64,000 nt of DNA from Sebastes aleutianus (Eukaryota; Chordata; Actinopteri; Perciformes; Sebastidae): positions 21,753,629 through 21,817,628 of the forward strand of contig CAKAKS010000032.1 in NCBI GenBank assembly GCA_916700875.1, in the 5' to 3' direction. The first letter of the stretch is position 1; each line of letters opens with the position of its first letter. The notes under the pieces are model-generated. The model was not told where the DNA came from. It ran no database searches and was given only the letters and a program-made list of their open reading frames with translations. Shown here one piece after another: positions 25,691-37,540 of the stretch. Made by a program: the position numbers and the translations under genes.

Positions 25691-28001
25691 CCCTGTCACG
25701 TCCAAAACTGACGCTAGAGGGGTACCTGGAGCGTCATAGTTTGAAGCGAATAGGGCCACTAACCAAGTGTCGGTATTTGACAAGATGGGAGCGAGAATGT
25801 GTTGCAACAGGAGTTCGGGATTGATGAGTGGGTCTACAAAGTGCGTGATTTCGACACCGAAGACAAGACTTTGTATCCCATCTCCTATTAACAGCCAACC
25901 TTAGTTTCTTTTAACCATGAAAGAGATCTTTCCTCTGACCTTACCCACACTAATTCACATAGTTGCCTTAATTAGAAATACCTTTCCCATAGTTGCGGCA
26001 GATCAGAAACTGTTCTGCACTAACAACATACATCAGTTAGGTATGAAGACTTGATGTCCCTGCAGTATATTCCACTTTTCTGCTCTCCATCTCACACAAA
26101 CACACACAAAATATGCCAGCGTATGGCTAACTACACTGCTTCCTTTGGTTTAGGTTTGCTTAGATTGCAAGCAACCAACATACAGTAAGCAGCTCACCAT
26201 GCAGGTTTAGAGAATATATAACATTTCAAGATTCAATGAATGACGTGTGAGCGTCCATGGGAGCATGACTGTCTGTATAATACAAGCATATGTGTATGTG
26301 TCATATGTGCATTGCATGTTGTATCCATGTACCGTCAAGCATTGCGTTCAATCCCGCCGATACCAGGCTACAGCGTCTTCATAATAAAAGTGTAATTCAT
26401 TTACAGCCGACTTATCGCTGATATGGGAACGACACTTTGCTCGTGTGAGAGAAGAGCGAGAAAACAAATGAGAAATTAATATCAGAGAAGCGTTTTAATA
26501 TCTAGAACTTTGCTGTAATTAAATAAAACCGCAGAGGATGAGAGATCTGTGCTTCAGCATGTGCATCTCTGTGTGTGTGTGTGATAATGTGTGTATCCAC
26601 TGCAGTCATTGTTAGAAGCTGCAGTCAAAGAGCTCCGTCAGAAAGGGGAAACCGTAATTTACCACCTCTACCTTGGGGAAATTGACCATTCTGCTCTCAT
26701 CCACTGGCTCTTTATTTCTTTCCTTTAACATTTTCTCTCAGTTTTGCTCTCTCTCTCTCTCTATAGTCTGCCCCCCTCACACACACACACAGACACAGAT
26801 CACCATGGAGATAGAAGATGGAGGGAGGGGCAGAGTCCTGCTTTATGAAAATGCCTTCCTGGCTCCTCGTTATCATTACCTCCATCTCTCCCTCTGTCAC
26901 TCTATTCTTCATATTTCTAATATCTTTACAACTCTGTCTGCACAACTTTTTCGTCATTAAATCCCTCTTATGTCGCGTCTGTCTCTTCATCTCGCTCTCA
27001 GATTGTTGTGATAAAGATGAGCGCTGTTCGCCCGTTAATGAAATCCACCCAAGGCCAAGCATGACTCACTCAGTGTTTACCCTGGGTGATGACATAATGT
27101 CCTCTACATCCATCATGTGCACACACAAACACAAATATACATAGATACACTTCTTCATTAAGAGTGGGTGGTGATGGGTCATTTTAAATACATTTCTATT
27201 TTTGGTTAAAATCCTGCACCAACCCTGGCTGGATCTTCTTGTGAAAAGGCGTTGCTTGTAGTGACGAGCCCACCAAGAATTGTCAGTCAACTTCGCAGCT
27301 CTGTCTCTTTTCACCTCTAATCAACCCTGTTATCCAGCAGCAGCAGGCAACTTATAAAAAGGACAGTACTGGTATGTCTTTTGGTTACAAAGCTCTTTTA
27401 AATTCCACTGTGTAACATAAAGACAACAACCATGTTACATCTATTTTTGCTGCTTTCATCCCGTGCCTCAGCCAGCGGGGAAGCACCACCTTATCTGCTT
27501 AGTCAGTTTATATCAGTCCGTTTCATATCCTGTATGGAATGGTGCCGCAAATTGTGTGCACTTCAGTGTGCATCCATGCGTGCAGGTTGTGTGTCAGTGT
27601 ATCATATCCTGGGAACACACGACTGGGATTTATTTACAGTGTGTGCCTACTTAACATGTGTGTGTGCACACACCAAGGTGAGCACATTTGCCAGTGCTCA
27701 GTTAGAACTTCGATTTGGTCTTTGGTTAGGTAATAAAGTAAAAAATACCACATTTTAACTGCATTGGCATTTTTCTACTACTAGAGGATGGAAAGACTTA
27801 GTTATGACTTTCATATCAGCAAAAATCCACTTACTTACACATTTAGCAGACACACAGCAACATGGGTAGCCCCTTTCTTTCCACTTGTCGAATCTCCTTC
27901 AATTCCTGAGAAAATATCTGTTTTTTTATTTAAATTTATGACTTTGTTTACTTTGGCTCGATTATTGACAGATATTTTAGTGTAGGCCTTGTGTTTGCCG
28001 A

Positions 28002-28821
28002 TACCCTTAACCTCAACCTGAACCCTATTTTCCCATGTTTTTGTATCTAATTGAATAATAGGGACAACAATTTCTGAAATTGTTCAGTAGTGAGACGTAG
28101 ACGGCAGCCGCTCACAAGCAGCAATATGGTGCCATTGGGGCAAGCTGGCACCGTCATTTACGTCCACTAGAAGTGATTGTTTTTGTCATGACAGGCTCCG
28201 ATTGTTATTATAAGTGTCTGACATTATGGAAGGAGTCGCTCAAAGAGAAGTTTCGTTCTGAAATCTGGCGAGGTGACGTGTTGCCAAAAGACAACGGTGG
28301 AATAGTGGAATACAACCATGGTGGAAACGTGAGGCCCAGTTGGGCAGAGTTTGTTGTGTTGGAGAACAGAAAGGCGTAGCTTGGTGTTTTATCTAAAATA
28401 TTTGCAATGTCACGGCTGAATATTTAGATGATTTCGACAATGTGGATGAGGTTTTTGAATTTGATGGGCCGTCCGTATTTATTTGAGCCAGAGTATACGG
28501 ATATTCAGATTTCACAACGGTGACTTCTCCTTGAGCGAGACTTGGACACAATAACAAACTACAATTTATCTGTATAGGATCCTTTTCCTAATGTTGTCAG
28601 ACACTTATAATAACAATCTGAGCCTGTCGGTGGCAAAAACAAGCACTTTTAGTGGACGTAACGTTACGTCACTTGACCTTGCAGCTCATTTCGCAGCTGC
28701 CGGTTACAGCGTTATGCCTCAATACTGGACCAATTTCAGAAACTTGTCCCTATGAGTCATTTAGACTCAAAAACATTGGAAAATAGGGTCCAGGTTGAAA
28801 AATACAAAAGTTACCCTTTAA
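28002..28821. mobile_element. Foldback element with inverted arms of about 200 bp
   Basis: CAACCTGAACCCTATTTTCC, ATAGGGACAA and TTTCTGAAATTG of the left arm recur inverted in the right arm (about 28600-28821). The centre contains decayed coding-like sequence (GATGATTTCGACAATGTGGA onward) that I cannot assign. Confidence 0.8.
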
Positions 28822-31800
28822 GGGGCGCTCCGTTATAACTCCATGTCGAATAGCATCGCAACCCTCTTAGTGACGGTTGCCTTTAAGCAGGGCGACTTAA
28901 CTTCCAGATGCTACAATGGAAACTTCTCTGTGAGTGTTCGGTATATTAATTAGTTAATTAGTGTATACAAAATCCTGACATATGTTAATTTAACTTATTA
29001 CAATTCACTGTGCCATGACCTTATCTAATTTTAATTATTTCATTTAAATCTTAGTTTAATTAGCTACATAGGGTAATAAAAATAGGTAATGAAAGGTAAT
29101 AAAACGGTTGGATTTAACGATCTCACAGTGAATGTTGGTCCCGCATGCTGCTGTGTGTTTCCTCTGTTTGGCTTAGTTCATTCAGACACACGATGGGGAG
29201 CTAATGACAGGTCTGAGACTCGAGCAATTACGCCTTGACATCTCTACGGCCGCACACGCACACATGCTTTGTTTTAACCCCCACAATCACACACAGGTTT
29301 TAAAACAGGTTCAACAAGGTTCAAGGACCATTTACTGTGACACAAAGAGAAGGGCTCATTCAACATCTGCCTCTCAGGCCTATATCCACCCCCCACCCAG
29401 CCAGGTGCAGAAGGACAGACAAAGAGCTGTCAGGATCTTATTACAAAAAAATAGAGCCAAACAGCGAACACACATTTTCTTAATTTCTGTTTCACCCACT
29501 CTTGAGAATCCCTCCCTCAATTTTCTTTATGTCCCTTCTCTGGCTACATGTCTTATTCAGTTTATATTTCTCTTTCGCTTGTTTCAACTCTCAGTGTTCC
29601 TCTTCATACACATAGAAACACTATAATTCAACAATACACACAGACAAGCACACAGGCCCTCTGAGACATGATGGAGCTTTAACTATCAGGCCCCAAAATG
29701 GGACAACTGGCCAATCAGATCCCAGTGCTGCAAACAGGCCAAGCATAAATAAATGATGCTGAGGAGTTGTTAAACTAGAGCTGGAGAGGAGTTGAAGGAG
29801 AACACTATAACTCAGAGAGAAAAAGAAAAAAGGAGGAGTGAAAGTGGAGAATTTACTGCAGGGAAAACGAGAGGTGTGTGCATTCTCTGTCCCAGTATAG
29901 CCTCATCTATTCAGTCCATTCAAACCAAGCAGGGTGCAGCCTACAAGTCTTGGCTTTCCGTGCTATGAAAGCTAACACAGCAGCTGTCCCTCAACTCAAT
30001 GTGTCATATAATGTTGTTGAAGCATGACTGCATATCCATTTTGTCTACTTTAGCTTTGGGGCTTTAGCAGAACTAGAGCCCCAATTACTGTTTAGTCCAA
30101 GTAGACAGGAAGAAGACATTTGGGGTCGTCCCTGAGGTCCAGGGAATGAAATGTGGGGGTCAAAGTTTAATTGAGGAGCAAATTGATATGGAGGACAAAA
30201 GGTGGTAGATTTACATTTTTTCTGCTCACTGCCTGAAAAAGACAAATGTTTAAGCTGGACAATATTTAATATGCTCAATTGAATAAAATATTTAATCACG
30301 ATAAATCGCATGATTGTCCACAGCTAATTGTGATTAATCGCAAATTAATCACACATTTTTTATCTGTTCAAAATGTAAGAAAAAGGTAATGTATTTAACA
30401 CTCTTATCAACATGGGAGTGGGCAAATATGTTTGCTTTATACAAATGTATGTATATATTTATTATTGGAAATCAATTAAACAACACAAAACAATGGCAAA
30501 TATTGTCCAGAAACCCTCACAGGTACTGCATTTAGCATAAAAAATATGCTCAAATCATATCATGGCAAACTGCAGCCCAACAGGCAACAACAGCTGTCAG
30601 TGTGTCAGTGTGCTGACTTGACTATGACTTGCCCCAAACTGCATGAGATTATCATAAAGTGGGCATGTCTGTAAAGGGGAGACTCGTGGGTACCAACAAG
30701 AATCAATTTTTATTCACATATCTTGAGGTCAGAGGTCAAGGGACCCCTTTGAAAATGGCCGTGACAGTTTTTCCTCGCCAAATTTAGCGCAAGTTTGGAG
30801 CCTTATTTAGCCTCCTTCACAACAAGCTAGTATGGCATGGTTGGTACCGATGGATTCCTTAGGTTTTTCTAGTTTCTATATGATTTTTTTTCGATATGGT
30901 ATTTGTAAGATTATGGATACCAAATGTACTGAAAAACAAGTTTATGAATTTTTAGAGGCATCTCATCTCATTGAATCTCTTGAGTGGCTAAATAAGACTA
31001 TTTAGACTCCCAAGCGGAAAAGTGCAAAGCTAAACTTTTCCAAATGGTTCCTCTTGAAGCTGGGAAGATGAAATTTAGGAAAATCTTCCTCTGTAAGTTT
31101 TAAGTTTGAGGAAAGAATTTACATATATTTCATAAACTGAAAAACAAACAAAAAAAAACAACAGGGTTAAGAGTCTGTAATGGAAGTAGTCTTCCACTGA
31201 ATTGAGTCCAGATCTAATTCTGCTGTTGCTTCCTCGCCATGGACACCAGTCTGATTAATCTAATAAGTCCGTGAATTCAACCATTTCATTGGATTACACA
31301 GCAGGAAATGATTAACATATTGGGACACGGGGTCAAGCGACAGGAGTGCGCAGGAAATATCTCTATTTCTCTCACTACCGGTGCAAGCGGTGAGTTTGTG
31401 TGTGTAACGTGCAGCTAGAAAAGCAGTGTGTGAGTGAGTCACATAGGCCTTGGAAGAGTAGAAACACCACAGGGTGAACTTAGATCAAATCAGTCTTGAA
31501 ATGGGCTCTATCTAAACCAAAACCAGATGACAAGGATCAGCTTACACTGATTGAGACATGACTTTCAGCTCAGTGTGTGTGTGTGTGTGTGTGTGTGTGC
31601 ATACTATGTGTGTGTCTCTCCGTGCTCTGTGCACACAAATATTGTTGCTTTTGGATCAAAAAGTACAGTATCTGTTGATTTTCACAGGAATGAAAGAAAG
31701 AAAGGTTATTTTATGGCTGACATTTATCCTTGATAACAAACAATAAGACTTAGGTCATAATACTTATAAACCAACACTCAATTTTGCGAGAAAATAATTG

Positions 31801-33206
31801 TGTGTGCTCCTATATTCATGTACATTCCTCCTTTGAGCAGCCTGAGGCGGGGAATAAAGCGAAAATATTGGGGAGCGAAATCCCCCAAGCCTCAGTCAGA
31901 GTCAGAAATATCTGCGGTGAATACCTTTCCGTGAAACGCCTCCGTGAAGTTCAATTCAGACCAATTAGTGTTGCTAAGTCAACAATTCAAGGAAAAACTC
32001 AGCCGGTAGAGAACATCCCCTGAGATGTTATCTGACCTCTCGGTTGAAAGGTCAAAGCAGACTGAGGAATGCATCGAGAGCTGGGAACAGAAGCAGTGTG
32101 TGTGTGTGTGTGTGCCCGTCTGTGAGCGTGCATGGTACACTTGTGTGTGCGCAGTACACTAGTGTGTGGGTGTGTGTGAAACCGTATATCTCACCGTTAC
32201 CATTTTTGCTAGAATAACAGCTCTATTTCTGATCTTTTAGATGCTGAACCGAGCAGCTGCCTGATATACATCGTAAAACCACAGGGGCCAGACTAGCACA
32301 ACACACACCCTGCCAACATAACCACACACACACACACTTCAAGTGCACATAAACCCATGCACACACATATTTATAAGAAAAATGCACACTAACATGAACC
32401 TTCCCAAAAAATTATTCATACACTCTCAGACCAAAATACACACATACAGTATATAAATGGATGAAAAGTCATTAAAATGCACTTGCATGGCAATGATACG
32501 CTGAAACACACACGTAGAGGACGAGCATCTGCCAAGTTAAGATGCTATCACCACTGCTGAGTGCTAGATTCCTCACACACACACACTCCTCGGACAAAAG
32601 GAGCATTATTAAACTGCAGCAAAGGTCTGGAACTCACTTGCTTATCAGGATCACGGTATAATTTACTGTATTAAGTTAAAGTTGTTGGCCCACTTATATC
32701 TTCTGTTGTAAGAGCTCGTAAAGGAATCAAGCACAGTGTATTTTCTGTCTCAACTCTGAGCAGGTTGCACAACCTCAAAGGAGACAAAACCACAGCACTG
32801 ACATTTACTGTATGGTAGTGGAAGCTGTGGTATTGTGTACGGTTTGTGTTTCCAGATGTGGTGACAAAAATGTGTTCGTATAGTCACACTGTGTGGACAA
32901 TAAAACAGGTTAACTATTTGTTTTATTTTATTACCACTCTTTCAGGTGTGTGAATGCTACTGTACGTAATCACAATAGTGAACACATACATTTTCTGTGA
33001 GAGCGTGTGTGTTCTCAGACTCAGTGCTGAATGTGCAAATACCTGCCTGCCTCACCGCTGTGATTGCCATGTCTGATTAGAAAGTGGTTGGTTTATTTAA
33101 ACTGGAGAAGGAAGTGCAGTATTCTTCTTACTAAGAAGAAAATACAACTCTGCAGCCCCCAAAAACCTCACACTGAATACTGGACCACAGAGAGGTGCTG
33201 GATATC
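28822..33206. other. Gene-free interval
   Basis: Apart from the hAT-type copy (30270-30890) it holds only short CA/TG runs and chance frames. Confidence 0.6.
30270..30890. mobile_element. Truncated copy of the 9922 hAT-type family
   Basis: Inverted relative to 9922-10632 and covering most of it, from TTTAATCACGATAAATCGCA to GATTCCTTAGG. Both terminal dodecamers are missing or too decayed to see. Confidence 0.87.
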
Positions 33207-33256
33207 CACACACACACACACACACACACACATGCACTGAGACGCATAGAAATATC

Positions 33257-33812
33257 TAACTATAAAGCAAGGAATCTCTGTCTGTCTGTATGTACGTGTG
33301 TGTGTGTCTGTGTGTGTGTCCTTTGCATATCTCGAGAACCGTTCATCCGATCGATCTCACATTTGGCAGGTGTATTGTCGGGGACCCAAGGGCGTGCGGT
33401 GTCAAAGTTGGTGCAATTTGGACATGCAACACATTCAATATTAATAAACTTTGAATGAACATGGGAACGGCCCACTGTGCGGCAGCAGGGGCGGGGCTTC
33501 AGGGCTCTGCAGACTGAGACGAGCATGCCAAGCATTCGGCCCGCTCCAAATGGACACACCGCCCGACAACGCTGCAAGAAGCAAAAGCGGGGACCGAGCA
33601 ATCGGCCCGTTCCGCAACAGGCACTGCACTTGTCTAACTATAAAGCAAGGAATCTTGGTCTCTGTGTTCTTGCATGTCTCGAGAACCGTCCATCCGATCT
33701 ACTTCATACTTCGCAGGTGTATTGCTGGGGACCCAAGGGAGATCAGTGTTGAATTTGGTGCAATTTGGACACGCGGCACATATTAATAATTTTATTAAAC
33801 TTTAAATAAACA
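33257..33812 (+). repeat. Dispersed repeat with a duplicated module of about 200 bp
   Basis: Two modules (33257-33462 and 33636-33812) share AACTATAAAGCAAGGAATCT, TCTCGAGAACCGT(C/T)CATCCG and GGTGCAATTTGGACA, 379 bp apart. The DNA between them is GC-rich. The class is not known to me; it resembles an interspersed fish repeat and has no recognisable coding region. Confidence 0.8.
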
Positions 33813-33956
33813 AGCAAACAGCGTTCTGTGTAGCAGATTTATTAGCTGATAATTGCTTAAAAAATAATTGAACCATTTCAGGGAAATAAGAAAAATATGG
33901 CCAGTTTATTGCAACAATAATCTAATACTTCAAATATTTTTAAGACAGAAAGCAAC

Positions 33957-34204
33957 AACAGAAGCAACAAAAACAGCTCCCGCCTACCTGATCTCCCTCA
34001 TCCAGGTCTACAGTCCCTCCCGCCCACTACGCTGTTCCAATGAAAGGCGCCTGGTACTCCCATCACAACAGGGCCCTAAATCGCTAGCTCGACTCTTCTC
34101 CTCTGTAGTCCTCCGGTGGTGGAATGGGTTACTGAACTCTGTTCGATCCGCAGAGTCTCTTTCCACCTTTAGACCCAGCTCTTTCATGAACACATCCACA
34201 CCTA
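33957..34204 (+). pseudogene. Non-LTR retrotransposon reverse transcriptase, C-terminal fragment (L2/Rex-like)
   Basis: The plus-strand frame reads APAYLISLIQVYSPSRPLRC, then LARLFSSVVLRWWNGLLNSV and RSAESLSTFR. This follows the C-terminal end of the reverse-transcriptase ORF of fish L2/Rex-type LINEs, where a PSR-LR(C/S)S motif is followed by a W-N-LP-(x)-R-(x)-(S/A)-(x)-(S/F) block. Only the last 75-80 residues are left; upstream polymerase motifs are absent, as expected from 5' truncation. It is followed by a GAT-rich simple repeat, the inserted Tc1-like element and, at 34960-35115, the matching LINE tail. Confidence 0.72.
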
Positions 34205-34205
34205 A

Positions 34206-34380
34206 TGACGTTGATGCTATTGATGATGTTGATGACAGTGATATTGATGATGAGGATATTGAGGATGTTGTTGATGTTGATTAGGATATTCATGATGATG
34301 ATTGATGACATTGATGACGTTTTTGATATTGTTAATGATGATGATGACACAAAAAAAAAAAAAATATATATATATATATA
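34206..34380 (+). repeat. GAT-rich simple repeat, A-run and (TA)n
   Basis: Imperfect GATGTTGAT/GATGATGAT repeat to about 34350, then a run of 14 A and a TA run to 34380. It separates the retrotransposon coding fragment from the Tc1-like insertion. Confidence 0.9.
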
Positions 34381-34529
34381 GACACTCACCGGCCACTTTA
34401 TTAGGCACACCCGTTCAATTGCTTGTTAACACAAATAGCTAATCAGCCAATCACATGGCAGCAACTCAATGCATTTAGGCATCTAGACGTGGTGAAGACG
34501 ACTTGCTGAAGTTCAAACCGAGCATCAGA

Positions 34530-34893
34530 ATAGGGAAGAAAGGGGATTTAAGTGACTTTGAACGTGGCATGGTTGTTGGTGCCAGACGGGCTGGTCTGAG
34601 TATTTCAAAAACTGCTGATCTACTGGGATTTTCACGCACAACCATCTCTAGGGTTTACAGAGAATGGTCTGAAAAAGAGAAAATATCCAGTGAGCGGCAG
34701 TTGTGTCGACGGAAATGCCTTGTTGATGTCAGAGGTCAGAGGAGAATAGGCAGAGTGGTTCGAGATGATAGAAAGGCAACAGTAACTCAAATAACCACTC
34801 GTTACAACCAAGGTATGCAGAATACCATCTCTGAACGCACAACACGTCCAACCTTGAAGCAGATGAGCTACAGCAGCAGAAGACCACCCGGTA
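34530..34893 (+). pseudogene. Tc1-like transposase N-terminal fragment
   Basis: The open frame reads GKKGDLSDFERGMVVGARRA, then GLSISKTADLLGFSRTTISR and a second DNA-binding segment (ATVTQITTRYNQGMQNTISE), up to SSRRPP. This is the bipartite helix-turn-helix region of Tc1-like transposases. The expected start methionine appears as ATA (34527-34529), the whole DDE catalytic domain is missing, and the frame runs on into unrelated sequence. No function is expected from this copy. Confidence 0.88.
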
Positions 34894-34901
34894 CTAGCAG
34901 C

Positions 34902-34942
34902 GGCCACTTTATTAGGTACACCTTGTACCTAATAAAGTGGCC
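34902..34942. repeat. Perfect 18-bp-arm hairpin at the right end of the Tc1-like element
   Basis: The arms are 34902-34919 and 34925-34942 with a 5-nt loop. The left arm is an extra inverted copy of the transposon terminus (GGCCACTTTATTAGGTAC) next to the normal right end. Confidence 0.93.
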
Positions 34943-34959
34943 GGTGAGTGTATATACAC

Positions 34960-35115
34960 CCTGTGCACTGCCTGTCGGCACCTGTGTCCGATCGGACTTG
35001 AAGCTGTTGTTGGTACTTTCTCACGTTGTTCCCTCCTCTCTAGATCCTTGCCTGTGTTGTACGAATTCTCAAAATACGTCGTTTTGGACAAAAGCGTCTG
35101 CTAAATGAAATTGTA
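34960..35115 (+). mobile_element. LINE 3' tail (AAAAGCGTCTGCTAAATGA end)
   Basis: Ends GACAAAAGCGTCTGCTAAAT followed by GAAATTG. This tail is shared by many fish L2-type LINEs and by SINEs that borrow it. It lies on the same strand as the reverse-transcriptase fragment at 33957-34204 and probably belonged to the same insertion. Confidence 0.75.
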
Positions 35116-35269
35116 GAATTGTTGAAAGTTAACATTAATATTTAAAGCCACTCTAAGTAAATGATTGTATATCACTTCAAATTATTCTGATAGATTGTAG
35201 AAAATGATGTTGCTTTCAACCTAGGCATCTTGTAAGTCAAATATTCATACTCCTTTAAGCTCTTTTTTG

Positions 35270-35375
35270 AGATCTCAACCAACTCTTGAGAAAATCAAAG
35301 CTGACTCTTTAGCTGCTATATTGTTTGTAAATGCTCCACTATGTTCACCAACTAGTCACTAACTTTGTCTGTCTA
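35270..35375 (-). repeat. Dispersed repeat family A, fragment
   Basis: The reverse complement reads TTAGTGACTAGTTGGTGAAC and AGAGTTGGTTGAGA, matching the first third of 12893-13262. Confidence 0.65.
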
Positions 35376-36405
35376 CCGTTTAGTGCTTGGCAGTTAGTAT
35401 GCAGTGGGTTTTAGAGCTTTTGAACTGAAAAAAAACCTGCCCGTTTGCGGCTGAAATCGACTTGAATGACGCGTATAATAAGTGTCGGTGTAAACAAAAT
35501 TGCTAAGATTTTATGCATTCAACCTAGCTGTTTTTAAGTTCACTCTTGGTGTTCCAGGGTCTGGCTTCTTTTTCATTATAAATGACACTGTTGCACCAGT
35601 AATGTTACCCATTAAACCAGCTGTATATTTGCTCATATGGGGGTGCAGTGCAGCATTAACACTACTGCAAGATATTATGCAATCCACATTAAAAATGAAT
35701 ACAGCCGCTGTGGGCTTGGGTAGTAAATACGTTTTAAAATTCATATACTGTTATAGGTATGACTGAGTGGGAGCAGCAGGGGTTGTAAGAGAGGGCACGT
35801 TTTGAACGTCTGAAGGGATCGAGGAACAGATGGTGAGGATTTGATTAGCCAAAAGGTTTTGTTTTTATAGAGCGAGCCAGAAGTTGGTTTAAGCGCGGGG
35901 CTAAATACTGTGAGGAGAAGGTGAGGAAATAAAAAAAAGAAAGAAAGAAAGTGATGGTAGACATTCTTTACAGTCTCCAGAGAGTCATCACCCACCTGCT
36001 GATTAAAAACAAAATACACATCTGGACCAAATCTATCCACCACACCTCAGAACACATATTATGCCCATTTGATTACAAATATTTGGTGTGTGAATGAGTA
36101 AATAACTCAAATCAGCCTATAAAGAGCATTTCAAAAGGAAGAGTTTTTGCATATGTATGTGTGTGCATGGCAGACAGAGCGGGAGTGTTGCACATACTTG
36201 TGTTGTGTGGTGTGTGCACAGGGAAGGGTTGAGCCTTTGATCGTTTATAAAAAAGACAGCCAGACGTTGGGGAAGGAGGAGGGAGGATGGACCAAGAGAT
36301 GGATAACAAAGCAAAGGGATGGAGAGAGGGATAACAAAGAAAGAAACACAGGGGCCAAAGTAAGCAAGACAGACCACTGCTGGATTCTGTGATCTAACCG
36401 GCAAC

Positions 36406-36407
<2 letters not shown>

Positions 36408-36444
<37 letters not shown>

Positions 36445-36589
36445 AGTGCTCTCTGTCCTACTCTCTCTGTATGCCCAGTACACAGTAGTGAAAAACATGT
36501 TTTTGATTTGAGTGTTATGTTCATAGTGAGCGCGTGCACACGCACACACACACACAGAGCGAGATAGAGAGAGAGAGAGAGAGAGAGAT
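36408..36589. repeat. (TG)18 and (GA)12 microsatellites
   Basis: TG run 36408-36443, CA run near 36543-36556 and GA run 36565-36588. Confidence 0.96.
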
Positions 36590-36790
36590 AGCCCTGCTCC
36601 ACAAATAAAATCCCTGCAACGAACGCCCTGCATGGAATGATCTCTCAGGTCCAAATCCTGACTCAGTGTAACATTATGTTCTTATGTAAGAAAAAACTGT
36701 TTTTCATATTAGTGATGGTCTATTACCAAGCATGCTTCTATCTGGACTGTTGTTACATTTGTCCTTAATATTTTTTTAATATTTTTACAT

Positions 36791-37431
36791 TGACTACGTT
36801 TAGATGCACACTTATATTCCACTCTTATTCCAAATATGATCCTGAATTTGATGCGGGTCATGTAAACAGCATATTCCATTTGGATATTCTGAATTAGGCT
36901 TTATTCTGAATGATCATTTTCTGATTAAGACATGTGGGATATGCTGGTATTATTTAGGTTTTAGCAGCATACTTTGTCTGTATACAGCACATTCGGAATA
37001 CGCATCTAAATTGGGGTTTTTACGGCAGTTTGCGACACACGGCCTCTTGCCTGTTTACAGCCAGCTGTGTGCGTTGTACACAAACCAACTACCTGACAGT
37101 TTGCAGAGATGCATGCCCAAAAGAAAAGCCCACATTTCTGGTCGAAGGGGAGAAAACACACCTACTTTTAAACATTAGGAAGGACTTGGTTATCAACAGG
37201 TTTTGGGATATGCAAAATATCGCAACGCAAACATTTTCGAGAAGGTGGTTGAAGGAATGAAAGAGGGAGGCTGTGTTTGCACGGTCCAACAATGAGCGTG
37301 CGCGGCTGCATGTAAACAGGAATATTAGTGGAATATTCATGTTCATTAGCCATGTAAACAGCTTAGTAGGAATATTGTCTTTTTCGGAATAAGGACAAAA
37401 ACCCAATCTTTTGTGCATGTAAACGTAGTCA
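36791..37431. mobile_element. Miniature element with decayed Myb/SANT-like sequence
   Basis: The ends ACTACGTTTAGATGCACA and TGTGCATGTAAACGTAGT differ at one base. Around 37160-37265 two plus-strand frames read HLLLNIRKDLVINRFWDMQ and then, after a shift, YRNANIFEKVVEGMKEGG. This resembles the Myb/SANT-like domain carried by PIF/Harbinger elements. The class is an inference. Confidence 0.7.
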
Positions 37432-37540
37432 GTGTGTAAATCAGCACATGACTGTTTGCTTACATGTTCACCATATCAACTTTGTAAGGTGATAAAAATC
37501 AATTAATGCAGATTTGTGTTTTGCTAAAATGTGTTGCTAA
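37432..37540 (+). repeat. Dispersed repeat family A, fragment
   Basis: GACTGTTTGCTTACATGTTC and TTTGTAAGGTGATAA match the last third of 12893-13262. It lies directly after the miniature element ending at 37431. Confidence 0.55.

Larger units (their letters stand above)
23103..28001. other. Gene-poor interval, microsatellites and two repeat fragments
   Basis: CA/TG runs near 23510, 23612, 24142, 24392, 24520 and 24672, a retroposon tail (24915) and a two-unit repeat (25576). No frame of more than about 130 codons and none with a recognisable domain. Confidence 0.6.
34383..34950 (+). mobile_element. Internally deleted Tc1-like transposon
   Basis: The left end CACTCACCGGCCACTTTATT and the right end AATAAAGTGGCCGGTGAGTG are inverted copies and lie in TA-rich flanks (TA at 34951-34952). 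Only the N-terminal part of a transposase remains. Near the right end, a second inward copy of the terminal sequence makes a perfect hairpin (34902-34942). The element lies inside a retrotransposon 3' region (33957-35115). Confidence 0.9.

Noticed and set aside
36117..36602. 161-codon minus frame through TG and GA repeats
   Set aside because: Dominated by microsatellite translation (Thr-His and Leu-Ser runs).
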